A DNA stretch of 64,000 bases from CAWCLK01 sp963796225 (GTDB lineage Bacteria > Actinomycetota > Nitriliruptoria > Nitriliruptorales > Nitriliruptoraceae). The translations under genes and the position numbers were made by a program. Shown here piece after piece: positions 53,421 through 62,916 of this stretch. The stretch covers positions 1 to 64,000 of the forward strand of contig CAWCLK010000036.1 of assembly GCA_963796225.1 (NCBI GenBank), given 5' to 3'. The notes below the pieces were generated by a model. It ran no database searches and was not told the DNA's origin. It saw nothing but the letters and a program-made list of their open reading frames with translations. Numbering within the stretch: the first letter of the stretch is position 1; the number at the start of each line of letters is the position of its first letter.

Positions 53421-55067
53421 TCAGGCCGCGTCGTCCCCGAGGCGTTCGACGGCCAGGTCGGTCGCCGCGGTGCGGTCGACCTTCTCGTTGTTGCCGCGGG
53501 GCAGCTTGTCCACCGTCACGACCTGCCGAGGACGCCGGTAGCCGGCCACGTGCTCGCGTGACCACTCGAGGAAGGCCTCGGTGTCGAAGTCGCCGCCCGG
53601 CACGACGATCGCGACGGGCCGTTCACCCAGGCGGTCGTCGGGGACCCCCACCAGCGCGACGTCCTCGACGCCGGGCGCGTCGCGCAGCTCGGTCTCGACC
53701 TCGGCGGGGAACACGGAGAACCCGCCGACCTTCAGCCGGTCCTTGGCGCGGCCGGAGAACTGGAACAGGCCACCCGGGAAGACCCGGCCGTGGTCGCCGG
53801 TCGACAGCCACCCCTCGTGGTCGGGGCCGGCGTCCTCGCGGCCCTCGTAGCCCTCGAGCACCCCGGGGCCGCGGAACTGCAGCTCGCCGCTGGCTCCGGC
53901 GCCGAGCACGGTGCCCTCCTCGTCGACCACGCGGACGTCGAAGCCGGGCAGCGTCTTGGCGATCTGGGGCGCCGGCAGGGACCCGACCGGCGACGGGGGC
54001 AGGATGCGGATCGCCGCCGCACCCGACAGCTCCACCATGCCGTAGATGTCCACGAACGCCGAGCTGCCGATGGCCCGGCCACGGACCTGGCCCGCCGCCC
54101 CGTAGCGCTGGAAGCGCCGGGCCCGGTCGAGCGGCATCACGTCGGCGGCCGACACCCACAGCTGGACGCTGGACAGGTCACGGTCGGCCGCGCCGGCGGC
54201 CTCGAGGTCGGCGTACATGGTGGGGACGGCCACGACGGCATTGGGCCGTTCCGACTCGATGAGGTCGAGGGTCTCCTCGGCGTCGAACCGATGGCGCCGC
54301 AGCAGGGGAATGCCCGCGCACCAGCAGGCGAGCGTGGCCGCCAGGCCCATGACGTGGGGAAGCGGCAGCGACGCCAGCATCTTGTCGCGGCCGCCGCGCA
54401 GCGGACCGTCGAAGCCCACGGGCGCGGCCATCAGGAGGCCGATGCCGCCCAGCAACCCACGCGAGGTCAGGGCCGCGGCCTTCGGCACGCCGGTGGTCCC
54501 CGAGGTGGTCATGAGCACCGCGAGGTCGTTGGGGTCGGCGTCGACGCGCGGTCCCACGCGGACGTCCGGGTTGGCCTCGCACCACGCGCCGAGCTCGGTG
54601 GCGGTGGTCAGCTCGACGGACGCGGGCAGCTCGGGTGCCTCCGACGACAGCAGCTCGGCCGGGGGCTCCTGGCCCGGGGCGGCGTCGGCGACGGCCCGTT
54701 CGGCGCCGGTGGCCTCGGCCACGGCCTCGAGCTCGTGGGGCTTCAGCCGTGGGTTGACCGGGATGGCGACGGCGTCGATCCGGGTCAGCGCGAGCACGTG
54801 CAGGGCGATGTCGATGCGGTTGCCGGTCGCGATGACCACCCGGTGGCCCTCGTGGCCGGCCTCGCGGTGGGCAGCCGCCAGCCGGGCGACGTGGTCGTCG
54901 AGCTCCTCGTACGTCCGCGCCCCGCCGGGGTGCAGACCAGGCGTGGGGGCGGGGTCGTCAACGGCCGTTCGGCCGCCGTAGGTGGCGGCCAGCACACGCG
55001 AGAACTCACCCAGGTGCACGCCGCGTCCCAGCACCAACTGCAGCTGCGACCGCATCGATCCGAACAT
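53421..55067 (-). CDS. AMP-dependent acyl-CoA synthetase/ligase
   Basis: A 548-residue adenylate-forming enzyme. The P-loop-like motif VLMTTSGTTGVPKAAALT, the LQFRGPGVLEGY and GWLSTGDHGRV motifs, and the C-terminal catalytic lysine in RGNNEKVDRTA are present. It likely activates a fatty or other carboxylic acid for CoA transfer. The start ATG 55067 lies 107 bases from the divergent diguanylate cyclase gene. Confidence 0.9.
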   Translation of the reverse strand: MFGSMRSQLQLVLGRGVHLGEFSRVLAATYGGRTAVDDPAPTPGLHPGGARTYEELDDHVARLAAAHREAGHEGHRVVIATGNRIDIALHVLALTRIDAVAIPVNPRLKPHELEAVAEATGAERAVADAAPGQEPPAELLSSEAPELPASVELTTATELGAWCEANPDVRVGPRVDADPNDLAVLMTTSGTTGVPKAAALTSRGLLGGIGLLMAAPVGFDGPLRGGRDKMLASLPLPHVMGLAATLACWCAGIPLLRRHRFDAEETLDLIESERPNAVVAVPTMYADLEAAGAADRDLSSVQLWVSAADVMPLDRARRFQRYGAAGQVRGRAIGSSAFVDIYGMVELSGAAAIRILPPSPVGSLPAPQIAKTLPGFDVRVVDEEGTVLGAGASGELQFRGPGVLEGYEGREDAGPDHEGWLSTGDHGRVFPGGLFQFSGRAKDRLKVGGFSVFPAEVETELRDAPGVEDVALVGVPDDRLGERPVAIVVPGGDFDTEAFLEWSREHVAGYRRPRQVVTVDKLPRGNNEKVDRTAATDLAVERLGDDAA

Positions 55068-55174
55068 GCGCGTCTCCCCTCACTGTTCCGCCCGACCGTA
55101 CTCGCCGGTTGCTGCGGTCGAAATCCTTCAGTCCCGACCGTCCGGACCCGATGGGATGGACAGGAGGTCGAACG

Positions 55175-56683
55175 ATGGTGGGAGACGAGGGCACGCAGCG
55201 CCTGTTCGGCCTGCTCCCGACCGGTGCGTCGCTGCCAGCAGACAAGCTGGCCCGGCGCCACCGCGGCATCGTCATCTTCCTGTGGGCGTCGTCGTTCGCC
55301 CTGGCCGGACTGGTCGCCTTCCTCGGCGAGACCGAGGCCCGCGTCATCGCCGAGGCGGTCCTGCCCGGGGCACTCGGGACCCTCGCGTGGGTGGCCTCGC
55401 GCAGCCAACGCCTGAAGGCCACCATCACCTCGGTGGGGCTGATGACGGTGGCCATGGTGGCGGTGCACGCCACCAACACCATCGAGGCCTACTTCGTCTT
55501 CCTCATCATGGTGCCGGTGATCGCCCTGTACGAGGACTGGGTGCCCTTCGCCACCGGGATCGCCTTCGTCATCGTCCACAACGTGGTCAACGCGGCCAGC
55601 GGGGCGAGTGCCGCCTACAACCACGCGGCGGCCTCCAACTCGCCGCTGCTGTGGGCGGCCATCCACACGGCCCTGTTCGCCGGGATGTGTGCGACCACGA
55701 TCGTGCACTGGCACTTCCACGAGGAGGCACGGCTCGAGCAGCGCCAGCTGGCCGCCCACCTGCGCCAGCTGTCGCTCCAGGACCCGCTCACCGGGCTGGC
55801 CAACCGCCGGCTGCTGACCGACCGCCTCGGGCTCGCGCTGCGCAGCCAGCCGCGACGCGAGAAGCCGGTGTCGCTGCTCATGCTCGACCTCGACGGGTTC
55901 AAGCCCGTCAACGACCTGCACGGCCACGCCATCGGCGACGAGCTGCTGGTCCGACTGGCCGCCCGGCTGTCCGGGATCACCCGCCCCGGCGACACCCTCG
56001 CCCGCCTCGGCGGCGACGAGTTCGCCCTGGCCCTGCCGGACACCACGTCCGCCGAGGCCGAGCTCGTGGCCCAGCGGATCGTGCGTGAGGTCGAGCGCCC
56101 CGTGAAGGTCGACCACATCACCCTGTCGGTCGGCGCCAGCGTGGGCGTGGCCACCTGCGAGCATGCCGGGGCGGTGGACCCCGAGGAGCTCCTGTCGCGG
56201 ACCGACACCGCCATGTACGCCGCCAAGCGGGCGGGCCGCGGCCAGGCCACGACCTGGACCCCGGGACTCGGCGACGACGAGCCGCTCGGCGACCTCCACG
56301 TCGTCTACGACCAGGCCCGCGCGTGGGCCGACTTCGTCCTCGACATCCGCGCCGAGGTGACCGTCGCCCAGGCGACGGGTGCCCTGCCCCTGAGCAACCC
56401 CGCCCCCGACGGCGTGCGTCGCACCCTCGACGAGCTGCTGGCCGACATCGCCGCCCTGCCCACCGACGTCGAGTCGGGCCTGCTGCCCCTGCCGCCCCGC
56501 AGCGAGCTCGAGGCACTGGTCTTCCACCAGAACATGGTGCAGGAGTGGACCGACGCGATGGTGGAGGCCGGCGTGCTCGCCACCGCCCGCTCGACCGTCG
56601 CCCAGCGCTTCTGGCGCCAGCTGCGCGACCACGTCGCCCCGGACCGGGCCCCGAGCACGCCGATGGCGGTGACCCCCGCCTGA
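55175..56683 (+). CDS. Membrane diguanylate cyclase (GGDEF)
   Basis: A 502-residue protein. The first 190 residues contain six or more hydrophobic segments (a 6-helix sensor), then the GGDEF domain: DPLTGLANRRLL, LDLDGFKPVNDLHGH and LGGDEFALAL. An inhibitory I-site, RPGD, lies five residues before GGDEF, so product inhibition is expected. A C-terminal tail of about 130 residues is unassigned. It makes cyclic di-GMP. ATG 55175 has AGGAGG seven bases upstream. Confidence 0.9.
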   Translation: MVGDEGTQRLFGLLPTGASLPADKLARRHRGIVIFLWASSFALAGLVAFLGETEARVIAEAVLPGALGTLAWVASRSQRLKATITSVGLMTVAMVAVHATNTIEAYFVFLIMVPVIALYEDWVPFATGIAFVIVHNVVNAASGASAAYNHAAASNSPLLWAAIHTALFAGMCATTIVHWHFHEEARLEQRQLAAHLRQLSLQDPLTGLANRRLLTDRLGLALRSQPRREKPVSLLMLDLDGFKPVNDLHGHAIGDELLVRLAARLSGITRPGDTLARLGGDEFALALPDTTSAEAELVAQRIVREVERPVKVDHITLSVGASVGVATCEHAGAVDPEELLSRTDTAMYAAKRAGRGQATTWTPGLGDDEPLGDLHVVYDQARAWADFVLDIRAEVTVAQATGALPLSNPAPDGVRRTLDELLADIAALPTDVESGLLPLPPRSELEALVFHQNMVQEWTDAMVEAGVLATARSTVAQRFWRQLRDHVAPDRAPSTPMAVTPA

Positions 56684-56736
56684 CGGGCGGCCGTCGTCGT
56701 AGGCTTCCGTGGACGAGGACGTCCAGGAGGCTCGTG

Positions 56737-57351
56737 ATGGCCTACCCACGCCGGCTGCTCACTGACGACGAGGAGATCATCCGGGAGTTCCACCCCCACT
56801 GGCGGGTGCTCCTGATGGCGATCCTGTGGGTCGTGGTGGGGCTGGCCGTCGTGATCGTGGGCATCGTCGCGTGGGACGGCGTCGCCATGTGGGTGGCGGT
56901 CGGGGTGGGAACGGTCGCCGCACTGTCCTTCGCGGTCCCCCGGGTGATCGCGTGGCGGTTCCGCCTCTACGTGCTGACCACCGAGCGGATCGTCGTGCGC
57001 AGCGGCGTGCTCAGCCGCGGGGCCACCGAGATCCCGCTGGAGAGCATCAACCACGTGCTGTTCCACCAGACCGTCGTGGAGCGACTGCTCGGCTACGGCG
57101 ACGTGCTGATCGAGTCCGCGAGCACGCAGGGCCAGTCGCGGCTGACCGACATCCCCGACCCCGAGGCGTTCCAGTCCGAGGTCTACCGCGCTCGCGAGGC
57201 ACGAGCCCTGGCCCTGCAGGGCACGGGAGCCGGGGGCACGCCCCGCGACCCCGTGGCCCAGCTCGAGTCACTCGCGGCGCTGCACCGCGACGGCGTCCTC
57301 ACCGACGAGGAGTTCGCCGAGAAGAAGGCCCGGCTGCTCGGCCAGATCTGA
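56737..57351 (+). CDS. PH-domain membrane protein (YdbS-like) with SHOCT tail
   Basis: A 204-residue protein. Two hydrophobic helices (VLLMAILWVVVGLAVVIV, VAMWVAVGVGTVAAL) are followed by a bacterial PH domain (RFRLYVLTTERIVVRSGVLSRGATEIPLESI) and a C-terminal short SHOCT motif (LESLAALHRDGVLTDEEFAEKKARLL). The ligand is unknown; the combination suggests an oligomerising membrane factor. ATG at 56737 with AGGAGG upstream; 53 bases after the cyclase stop. Confidence 0.85.
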   Translation: MAYPRRLLTDDEEIIREFHPHWRVLLMAILWVVVGLAVVIVGIVAWDGVAMWVAVGVGTVAALSFAVPRVIAWRFRLYVLTTERIVVRSGVLSRGATEIPLESINHVLFHQTVVERLLGYGDVLIESASTQGQSRLTDIPDPEAFQSEVYRAREARALALQGTGAGGTPRDPVAQLESLAALHRDGVLTDEEFAEKKARLLGQI

Positions 57352-57358
57352 GGCTGGG

Positions 57359-59342
57359 TCACAGGGCCAGGCTGCCCGTCGTCTGCAACGTGGCCGGGTC
57401 GTGGATCGCGACCTCGCCCCGCGCCACGGTGACCAGGCGCCCGTCCACCACGAGCACCCGTCGCACCGCGGCCGTCCAGGGGTCGACGCCCCGTCCCTCC
57501 GTGCTGGCGACCGTGCCGCGCATGCGGACCTGTCCGTCCTCGAGCTCGAGCACCGCCGCCGCGGCCTCGTGACCCTCGGGACGGTCCAGCGGTGGGCCCC
57601 GACCAGCGTTCGTACGGCAGCACGACCAGCCCGTCGTGGACGAGCACGGCGTGGTGGTCCCACTCGGCCTCGGTGCCCGCCCCGGGCAGCACCACCTGCG
57701 ACAGCCGCGACGGGGCGGCCGGGTCGGACACGTCGAAGACGGACACCTGCATGCCGGTGACCTGCCCCTGTGCCGTGGCCTCCTGCCCGATGCCGAGCAG
57801 CCGCTCGCCGTCCAGCGGGTGCAGGTAGGCCGAGTAGCCCGTGATCTTCAGCTCGCCGGCGACCCGGGGCGCAGTCGGGTCCGACAGGTCGATCGTGTAC
57901 AGCGGGTCGGTCTGGCGGAAGGTCACCACGTAGGCCCGGTCGCCGAGGAAGCGCACGGAGTGGATCGTCTCGCCCCGCCCCAGTCCCCCCACGCTGCCCA
58001 CGACGTCGAGCCGGTCGCCGGAGGGGCGCAGCACGGAGACCACCGACTCGCTGCTGCCGTCGAAGGGCTGTCCGGCGGTGGTCGCCACGCGCAGCAGGTC
58101 GTCGGCCAGCGACATGGAGAACTGGTTCAGCAGCATCCCGGGCACCTCGCCCGAGGCGCGGTGGGTCGTCCCCCGCGGTCCGAGGTCGAACAGGTGCAGC
58201 CGGGTGCTGCCCGTGGCCGGGGCGACCATCTCGACGGCCGGCGCGGGCGCGCCGGCGGCGGGCTGGTCGAACGCCGGCCAGACCGGTGTGGCGACCACGA
58301 GCTGGTCGGCGGTCGCCGTGACGGTCTGGGCGTCGGTCAGCAGGGCGGTGGTGGCCTCGGGCAGGGCGTCGTCGCCGTGGGTGTCCAGCGTCAGCAGCTC
58401 GAGCATCCCGCCGTCGTCGGTCCCGGTGGGCCGCACCACGTCCTCGCACGCCACGCTGCGTCCGGTGGTCACGGTGCCGCTCGCGTCGACGTGCCGCATC
58501 ACCGGGAGCCAGTCCTCGGCCGAGGTCGGTGCGAGCGCCCGTTGCAGCTCGCGCGTGGCCGCGGCCTCGGTCGGCGCCCCCCAGACGGCCTCCATCGCGA
58601 TGGCGGGCAGCGGCTGGGGGTGGTGGGCCACCACGAGGTGGGCGGTGCCGTCGATGCCGCGCCCCGCGACCAGCTCACCCTCGAGCTCGGTCCGCGCGAC
58701 CTCGCGCGGCTGGTCACCCGCGACGTCGAGCAGCACGATCGTCGTGACGGCCGTGCCCATCGGCAGGTCCACCGGGCCGCGCGCCCCGTCGGAGCGCAGG
58801 CCGAGGTCGTTCCAGCCACGGGTCGCGACCAGCAGGCGGCCCTCGTGCAGCAGCAGCTCCCCGTCGGACCCGCCGGGCAGGCCGAGGTCGACCTCGGCCA
58901 CGAGCCGCGGGACCTCACCGGCGACGTCGACGACACGCAGGCGTCCGTCGAACACGACGTACAACCGGCGGCCGTCGGTCTCGACCAGGTCCGGTTCGTC
59001 GACGCCGGCGACCTGCACGTTGGTGTCGGAGGTGCCCTGCGTGGCGGAGGCCTGCGGGACCGGGGCGCGTGCGGCCTCGGCGCCGTCGGCCGCCATGTCG
59101 TCGACCGCCATGCCCCCGACGGCCATGCCCATCGACCCGCCCCAGGGGTGCCGCACCGCCTGTGCCTGCAGGTGCTCGACCAGCGTGTCGCAGGCGTCGA
59201 ACGCCTCCAGCCCCGCGGCGGCCGCCTGCACCCCGACCGGGTCCGGGTCCGGGTCGGGCGTCCCGGGCAGGGCGTCGGGCAGCAGGCTCGCCGCGGCCAG
59301 GGCCACGATCGCCGTACCGGTCAGGGCCACGATGCCGCGCAT
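57359..59342 (-). CDS. Secreted beta-propeller domain protein, frameshift near 57592
   Basis: About 660 residues after one extra base near 57592 is removed. A signal segment (MRGIVALTGTAIVALAAASL) is followed by a linker and a large beta-propeller domain (PF09826-like), with repeats such as NVQVAGVDEPDLVETDGRRLYVV, TYLRFLGDRAYVVTFRQTDPLYTIDLSDPTAPRV and KITGYSAYLHPLDGERLLGIG. The end after VVLPYERWSG continues as LDRPEGHEAAAAVLELEDG...TGSLAL to a stop at 57359. Function unknown; family members are thought to be extracellular. Confidence 0.82.
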
Positions 59343-59441
59343 GGGTGCGCTCCTCGTCCGGGTCTCGTCGGTGGGACGCCGTGACCCCTCCCGCGGTTGC
59401 ACCCGATCCGTGGCACCCTGCGGGGCGCGAGGAGGACGCCC

Positions 59442-59955
59442 ATGCCGTTCGAGGAGACACCCCACGCCCACGTGCGCCTGTTCGGGCGCGTCGTCGAGGG
59501 ACACGGGGTGGCCAGCGGGCGCACACCCGGACCCCCGCTTCCCGGACGGCACGCTGGCGCTGCAGTGGCCCTACTTCGCCGCGGAGGACGACCTCGACCT
59601 CGACGGGCTGCACCGCGCCACCCTCAACGTGCTGACCACGCCGTGGCACGTCGACGTCGTGGCCCCGTGGTGGAGCCTGCGGGGACTGCGATGGCACCCG
59701 GACGTGCCTCCCGAGGACATCGCCCTGGTCCCCTGCCGGGCCGCCGTGGGCCAGGGACGCAGCGCCCGCGGCCTGCTGTACTGGCCCGATCCCGCGACCA
59801 AGCCCGAGCACCACCAACCCGCGGACGTGCTCGAGCTGCTCCTGCCGAAGATGACCGGGGTCCACGCGGGCGCGGTCGTGCGACTGGACCTGCCCGCCTC
59901 GCAGGTGGACGTCACCCGCCGACCGGACGCCCCGGCGCCCGCCGAGGACGGCTGA
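59442..59955 (+). CDS. Hypothetical protein, frameshift near 59517
   Basis: About 170 residues once one extra G near 59517 is dropped: MPFEETPHAHVRLFGRVVEG, then HPDPRFPDGTLALQWPYFAAEDDLDLDGLHRATL and a C-terminal region with PEHHQPADVLELLLPKMTG. No family I can name. ATG 59442 has GGAGGA upstream. It precedes the GGDEF-EAL gene and could share its transcript. Confidence 0.6.
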
Positions 59956-60026
59956 CCTGCGGCGGGGCGACTCAAGATCGCGGGTGCGGACGTCGATGTG
60001 AGGGAGGCACCGACGAAGAGCACGAG

Positions 60027-62267
60027 GTGACCCGAACCACCAACGCGGTCGGCCGGGCCCGGCGCCACGCCGCCGAGGCCCTGCTGCTGGTGTTCGTGGA
60101 CGTGCTGCTCGTGGGACTCGGCGTCGCGCTCGGCCCCTGGTGGGTCCTGGCGGGGTGGGCCCTGGTCGGCTTCGCCGCCATCACGCTCGCCTTCGCGTAC
60201 TGGCCGGAGGGGTCCAGCCGCGGGGCGTTGCACGCCCGGTCGGCCGCGCAGGCCGCCGGGATCGTCGCGATCACCTACCCGACGGGGTTCGGGGCCGCGC
60301 TGGTCAGCGCCCACCTCCTCGGGGTCGCCGACAGCGTCCGCCACAGCGGGGCCCGGGCCGTCCGCCCGGTGGTCCTGTGGGCCACGGCATGGACGCTGCT
60401 CGCCCAGGTCGGGATCGCCCTCGGCTGGGTGCCGTCGCTGCTCGACGCCACCTCGTCCCATGCCTTCGCCCTGCTCGGCCTGGGGGTCGTCGGGGTCGTC
60501 GGCGGCCGCATCGAGCGGGCCACGGCCGACAAGCAGGCGGCCGAGGAGGAGGCCCGGGCCGGCCACGCCCGTTTCCAGACCCTGCTGGCCGCCTCCAACG
60601 ACGTCATCCTCGTCATCAGCGACGGCGTCATCCGGTCGCAGGTGCCCGAGCGCAGCCCGCTGGGCCACCACGCCGACGACGTCGTGGGCCGTCGCTACGT
60701 CGACCTGTTGCACCCCGACGACGCCGACGAGGTGGTCGCCCAGGTCGTCGCCATGATGTCCGAGACCGGCTCGACCGGGCTGATCGAGGCCCGCTTCGCC
60801 CACCCCGACGGCCACTGGGTGCCGATGGAGTTCAGCTGCCGCAACCACCTCGACGACCCCACGATCCGTGGGTTCGTCGTGAACGCCCGCGACGTCACCG
60901 AGCGGCAGCTGCTGCAGGCACAGCTCGAGTACCGGGCCTTCCACGACGTGCTGACCGGGCTGGCCAACCGCGCCCTGCTGCGCGAGCGCCTCGAGCGGCT
61001 GTGGGCCGCCCGGACCCGCCAGCCCCGACCCTTCGCGCTGCTGTACCTCGACCTCGACGACTTCAAGGCCATCAACGACTCGCTCGGCCACGAGGTCGGC
61101 GACCAGGTGCTGGTCGAGGTCGCGCGTCGGCTCGGGGGCGTGCTGCGGCAGGTCGACACGGCCGCCCGGCTCGGCGGTGACGAGTTCGCCGTGCTGCTCG
61201 ACGAGTGCGCGACGGCGGCCGACGCCGCCCGGGTCGCACGCCGAGCCCTGGAGGCGGTGCAGGCCCCCATGCACGTCGCCGGGCGTCGGCTGCGCCTCGG
61301 CGCCAGCATCGGCATCGTGTCCCACGAGGACGGCGACACGGCCGACGAGCTGCTCCGCAACGCCGACATCGCCATGTACATGGCCAAGCGCGGCGGCAAG
61401 GCGCGCTTCGAGGTGTTCGAGACCGCCATGCACGTCGCGGCGGTCCAGCGCCTGCAGATGGAGGTCGACCTCGCCCACGCCCTCGAGCGCGACGAGCTGC
61501 TGCTGCACTACCAGCCCGTCGTGACCCTCGACGACGGTGCCATCGTCGGCGTCGAGGCCCTCCTGCGCTGGCAGCACCCCGAGCGGGGACTCGTCGGCCC
61601 CGGGGAGTTCATCCCGCTGGCCGAGTCCACGGGGGCGATCCTGCCCATCGGCCGCTGGGTCCTGCACGAGGCATGCCGGCAGATCGCCGCGTGGCAGGCC
61701 GCCTACCCCTCGACCGCGCCCCTCGAGGTGGCCGTCAACGTCTCCATGGTGCAGCTGGCCCGGGGTGACGTGGTCGCCGACGTGACCGCCGCGTTGCGGG
61801 CGTCCGGACTCGACCCGAGGCACCTCACCCTCGAGCTCACCGAGTCCGCCCTCGCCGAACACGAGCTCGTGGACGGCGTCCTGTCCGAGCTGCGCGCGAT
61901 CGGCGTGCGCATCGCCATCGACGACTTCGGGACCGGCTACTCGTCGCTGGCCTACCTGCAGCGCTTCCCGGTGGACGTCCTCAAGATCGATCGCTCCTTC
62001 GTGTGCGGGATGGTCGACGGCAGCCAGCACCCCGCCGTGGTGCAGGCCATCGTCGAGCTCGGCCACACCCTCGAGCTGCAGACCGTGGCGGAGGGGATCG
62101 AGCGCGACAGCGAGCTCGCGCAGTTCCGCGCGCTGCACTGCCAGCGGGGCCAGGGCTTCCTGTTCGCCCGCCCCGCCGCGAGCTCCGAGGTCGAGGCACT
62201 GCTCGCCGACCGTGCGCCCACCGCGCCTCTCCGTCCACTTGGCAGGGCCACCCGGCCCGTCCGATGA
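60027..62267 (+). CDS. PAS-GGDEF-EAL bifunctional cyclic di-GMP enzyme
   Basis: A 746-residue protein. Four to six N-terminal membrane helices (residues about 15-165) are followed by a PAS domain (residues about 185-300), a GGDEF domain with LGGDEFAVLL and an I-site RQVD five residues before it, and an EAL domain with VGVEALLRW, LTLELTESAL, AIDDFGTGYSSL and DVLKIDRSFV. All catalytic residues are present, so it may make and degrade cyclic di-GMP. GTG at 60027, SD GAAGAG. Confidence 0.92.
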   Translation: MTRTTNAVGRARRHAAEALLLVFVDVLLVGLGVALGPWWVLAGWALVGFAAITLAFAYWPEGSSRGALHARSAAQAAGIVAITYPTGFGAALVSAHLLGVADSVRHSGARAVRPVVLWATAWTLLAQVGIALGWVPSLLDATSSHAFALLGLGVVGVVGGRIERATADKQAAEEEARAGHARFQTLLAASNDVILVISDGVIRSQVPERSPLGHHADDVVGRRYVDLLHPDDADEVVAQVVAMMSETGSTGLIEARFAHPDGHWVPMEFSCRNHLDDPTIRGFVVNARDVTERQLLQAQLEYRAFHDVLTGLANRALLRERLERLWAARTRQPRPFALLYLDLDDFKAINDSLGHEVGDQVLVEVARRLGGVLRQVDTAARLGGDEFAVLLDECATAADAARVARRALEAVQAPMHVAGRRLRLGASIGIVSHEDGDTADELLRNADIAMYMAKRGGKARFEVFETAMHVAAVQRLQMEVDLAHALERDELLLHYQPVVTLDDGAIVGVEALLRWQHPERGLVGPGEFIPLAESTGAILPIGRWVLHEACRQIAAWQAAYPSTAPLEVAVNVSMVQLARGDVVADVTAALRASGLDPRHLTLELTESALAEHELVDGVLSELRAIGVRIAIDDFGTGYSSLAYLQRFPVDVLKIDRSFVCGMVDGSQHPAVVQAIVELGHTLELQTVAEGIERDSELAQFRALHCQRGQGFLFARPAASSEVEALLADRAPTAPLRPLGRATRPVR

Positions 62268-62311
62268 CCCCAGAAGACCGTGTCTCCCCCCTCCGCGGCG
62301 GGTGACGATGC

Positions 62312-62342
62312 GGTGTCGCCCCTTCGGGAGTCCGGCGACACC
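62312..62342 (+). terminator. Terminator hairpin
   Basis: GGTGTCGCC and GGCGACACC (9 bp) around a 13-base loop, 45 bases after the stop at 62267. Confidence 0.5.
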
Positions 62343-62379
62343 CCTCCCCGGTGGCGAATCGCGCCCCGGCTTCTGACAG

Positions 62380-62916
62380 GTGTTCATCGTGGTCGCTTCG
62401 CTGATGCGCGGCGCGGTGGTTGCAGGGGCTGCTGGCCTCGTCGCCGCCGTGCCCACCCTCCTCGGACTGTCCAGTCCGTGGCCCGTCCTGCTCGTCGCGG
62501 CCGTGGCCCTTGCCCGGCCGCTCCGTCCCGGCGCCATCGGCGCCGTCCTCGTGGGCGCCGGCGCCTGGTGGCTCGGCATCGCCCTGCGTGCCGGCCTGCT
62601 GCCCGACGCCACCTCGTCCCTGGTCATCGCCGCCATCGCCGCCGTCGCCATCTGCGTGGCCGTCGCCGCGGCCACCGGGGAACGACTGCCCCTCTGGGCC
62701 TCCCTCGTCGGGATCGCTGCCTTCGGTGGCATCTACGAGCCGACCTTCGCCGCCGACCCCACCCACTTCCTGACCGACTCGGTCGTCGCACTCGGGGCCG
62801 TGGTCGTCGCCGTCGGCATCGGCACCCTGGCCGCCGTGCTGGCCGACCTGCTCGCGGCGACGCCGGCACCCCGGCTCGCCTCGACGCCCGCCGTGACCAC
62901 CGGGGAGGTGCTGTGA
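62380..62916 (+). CDS. Small multi-pass membrane protein
   Basis: A 178-residue protein with five to six hydrophobic segments and no recognised family. GTG at 62380; a GTG at 62389 and ATG at 62404 are alternatives. Its stop overlaps the next start (TGATG), so it and the exported protein that follows are one operon and may act together. Confidence 0.65.
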   Translation: MFIVVASLMRGAVVAGAAGLVAAVPTLLGLSSPWPVLLVAAVALARPLRPGAIGAVLVGAGAWWLGIALRAGLLPDATSSLVIAAIAAVAICVAVAAATGERLPLWASLVGIAAFGGIYEPTFAADPTHFLTDSVVALGAVVVAVGIGTLAAVLADLLAATPAPRLASTPAVTTGEVL

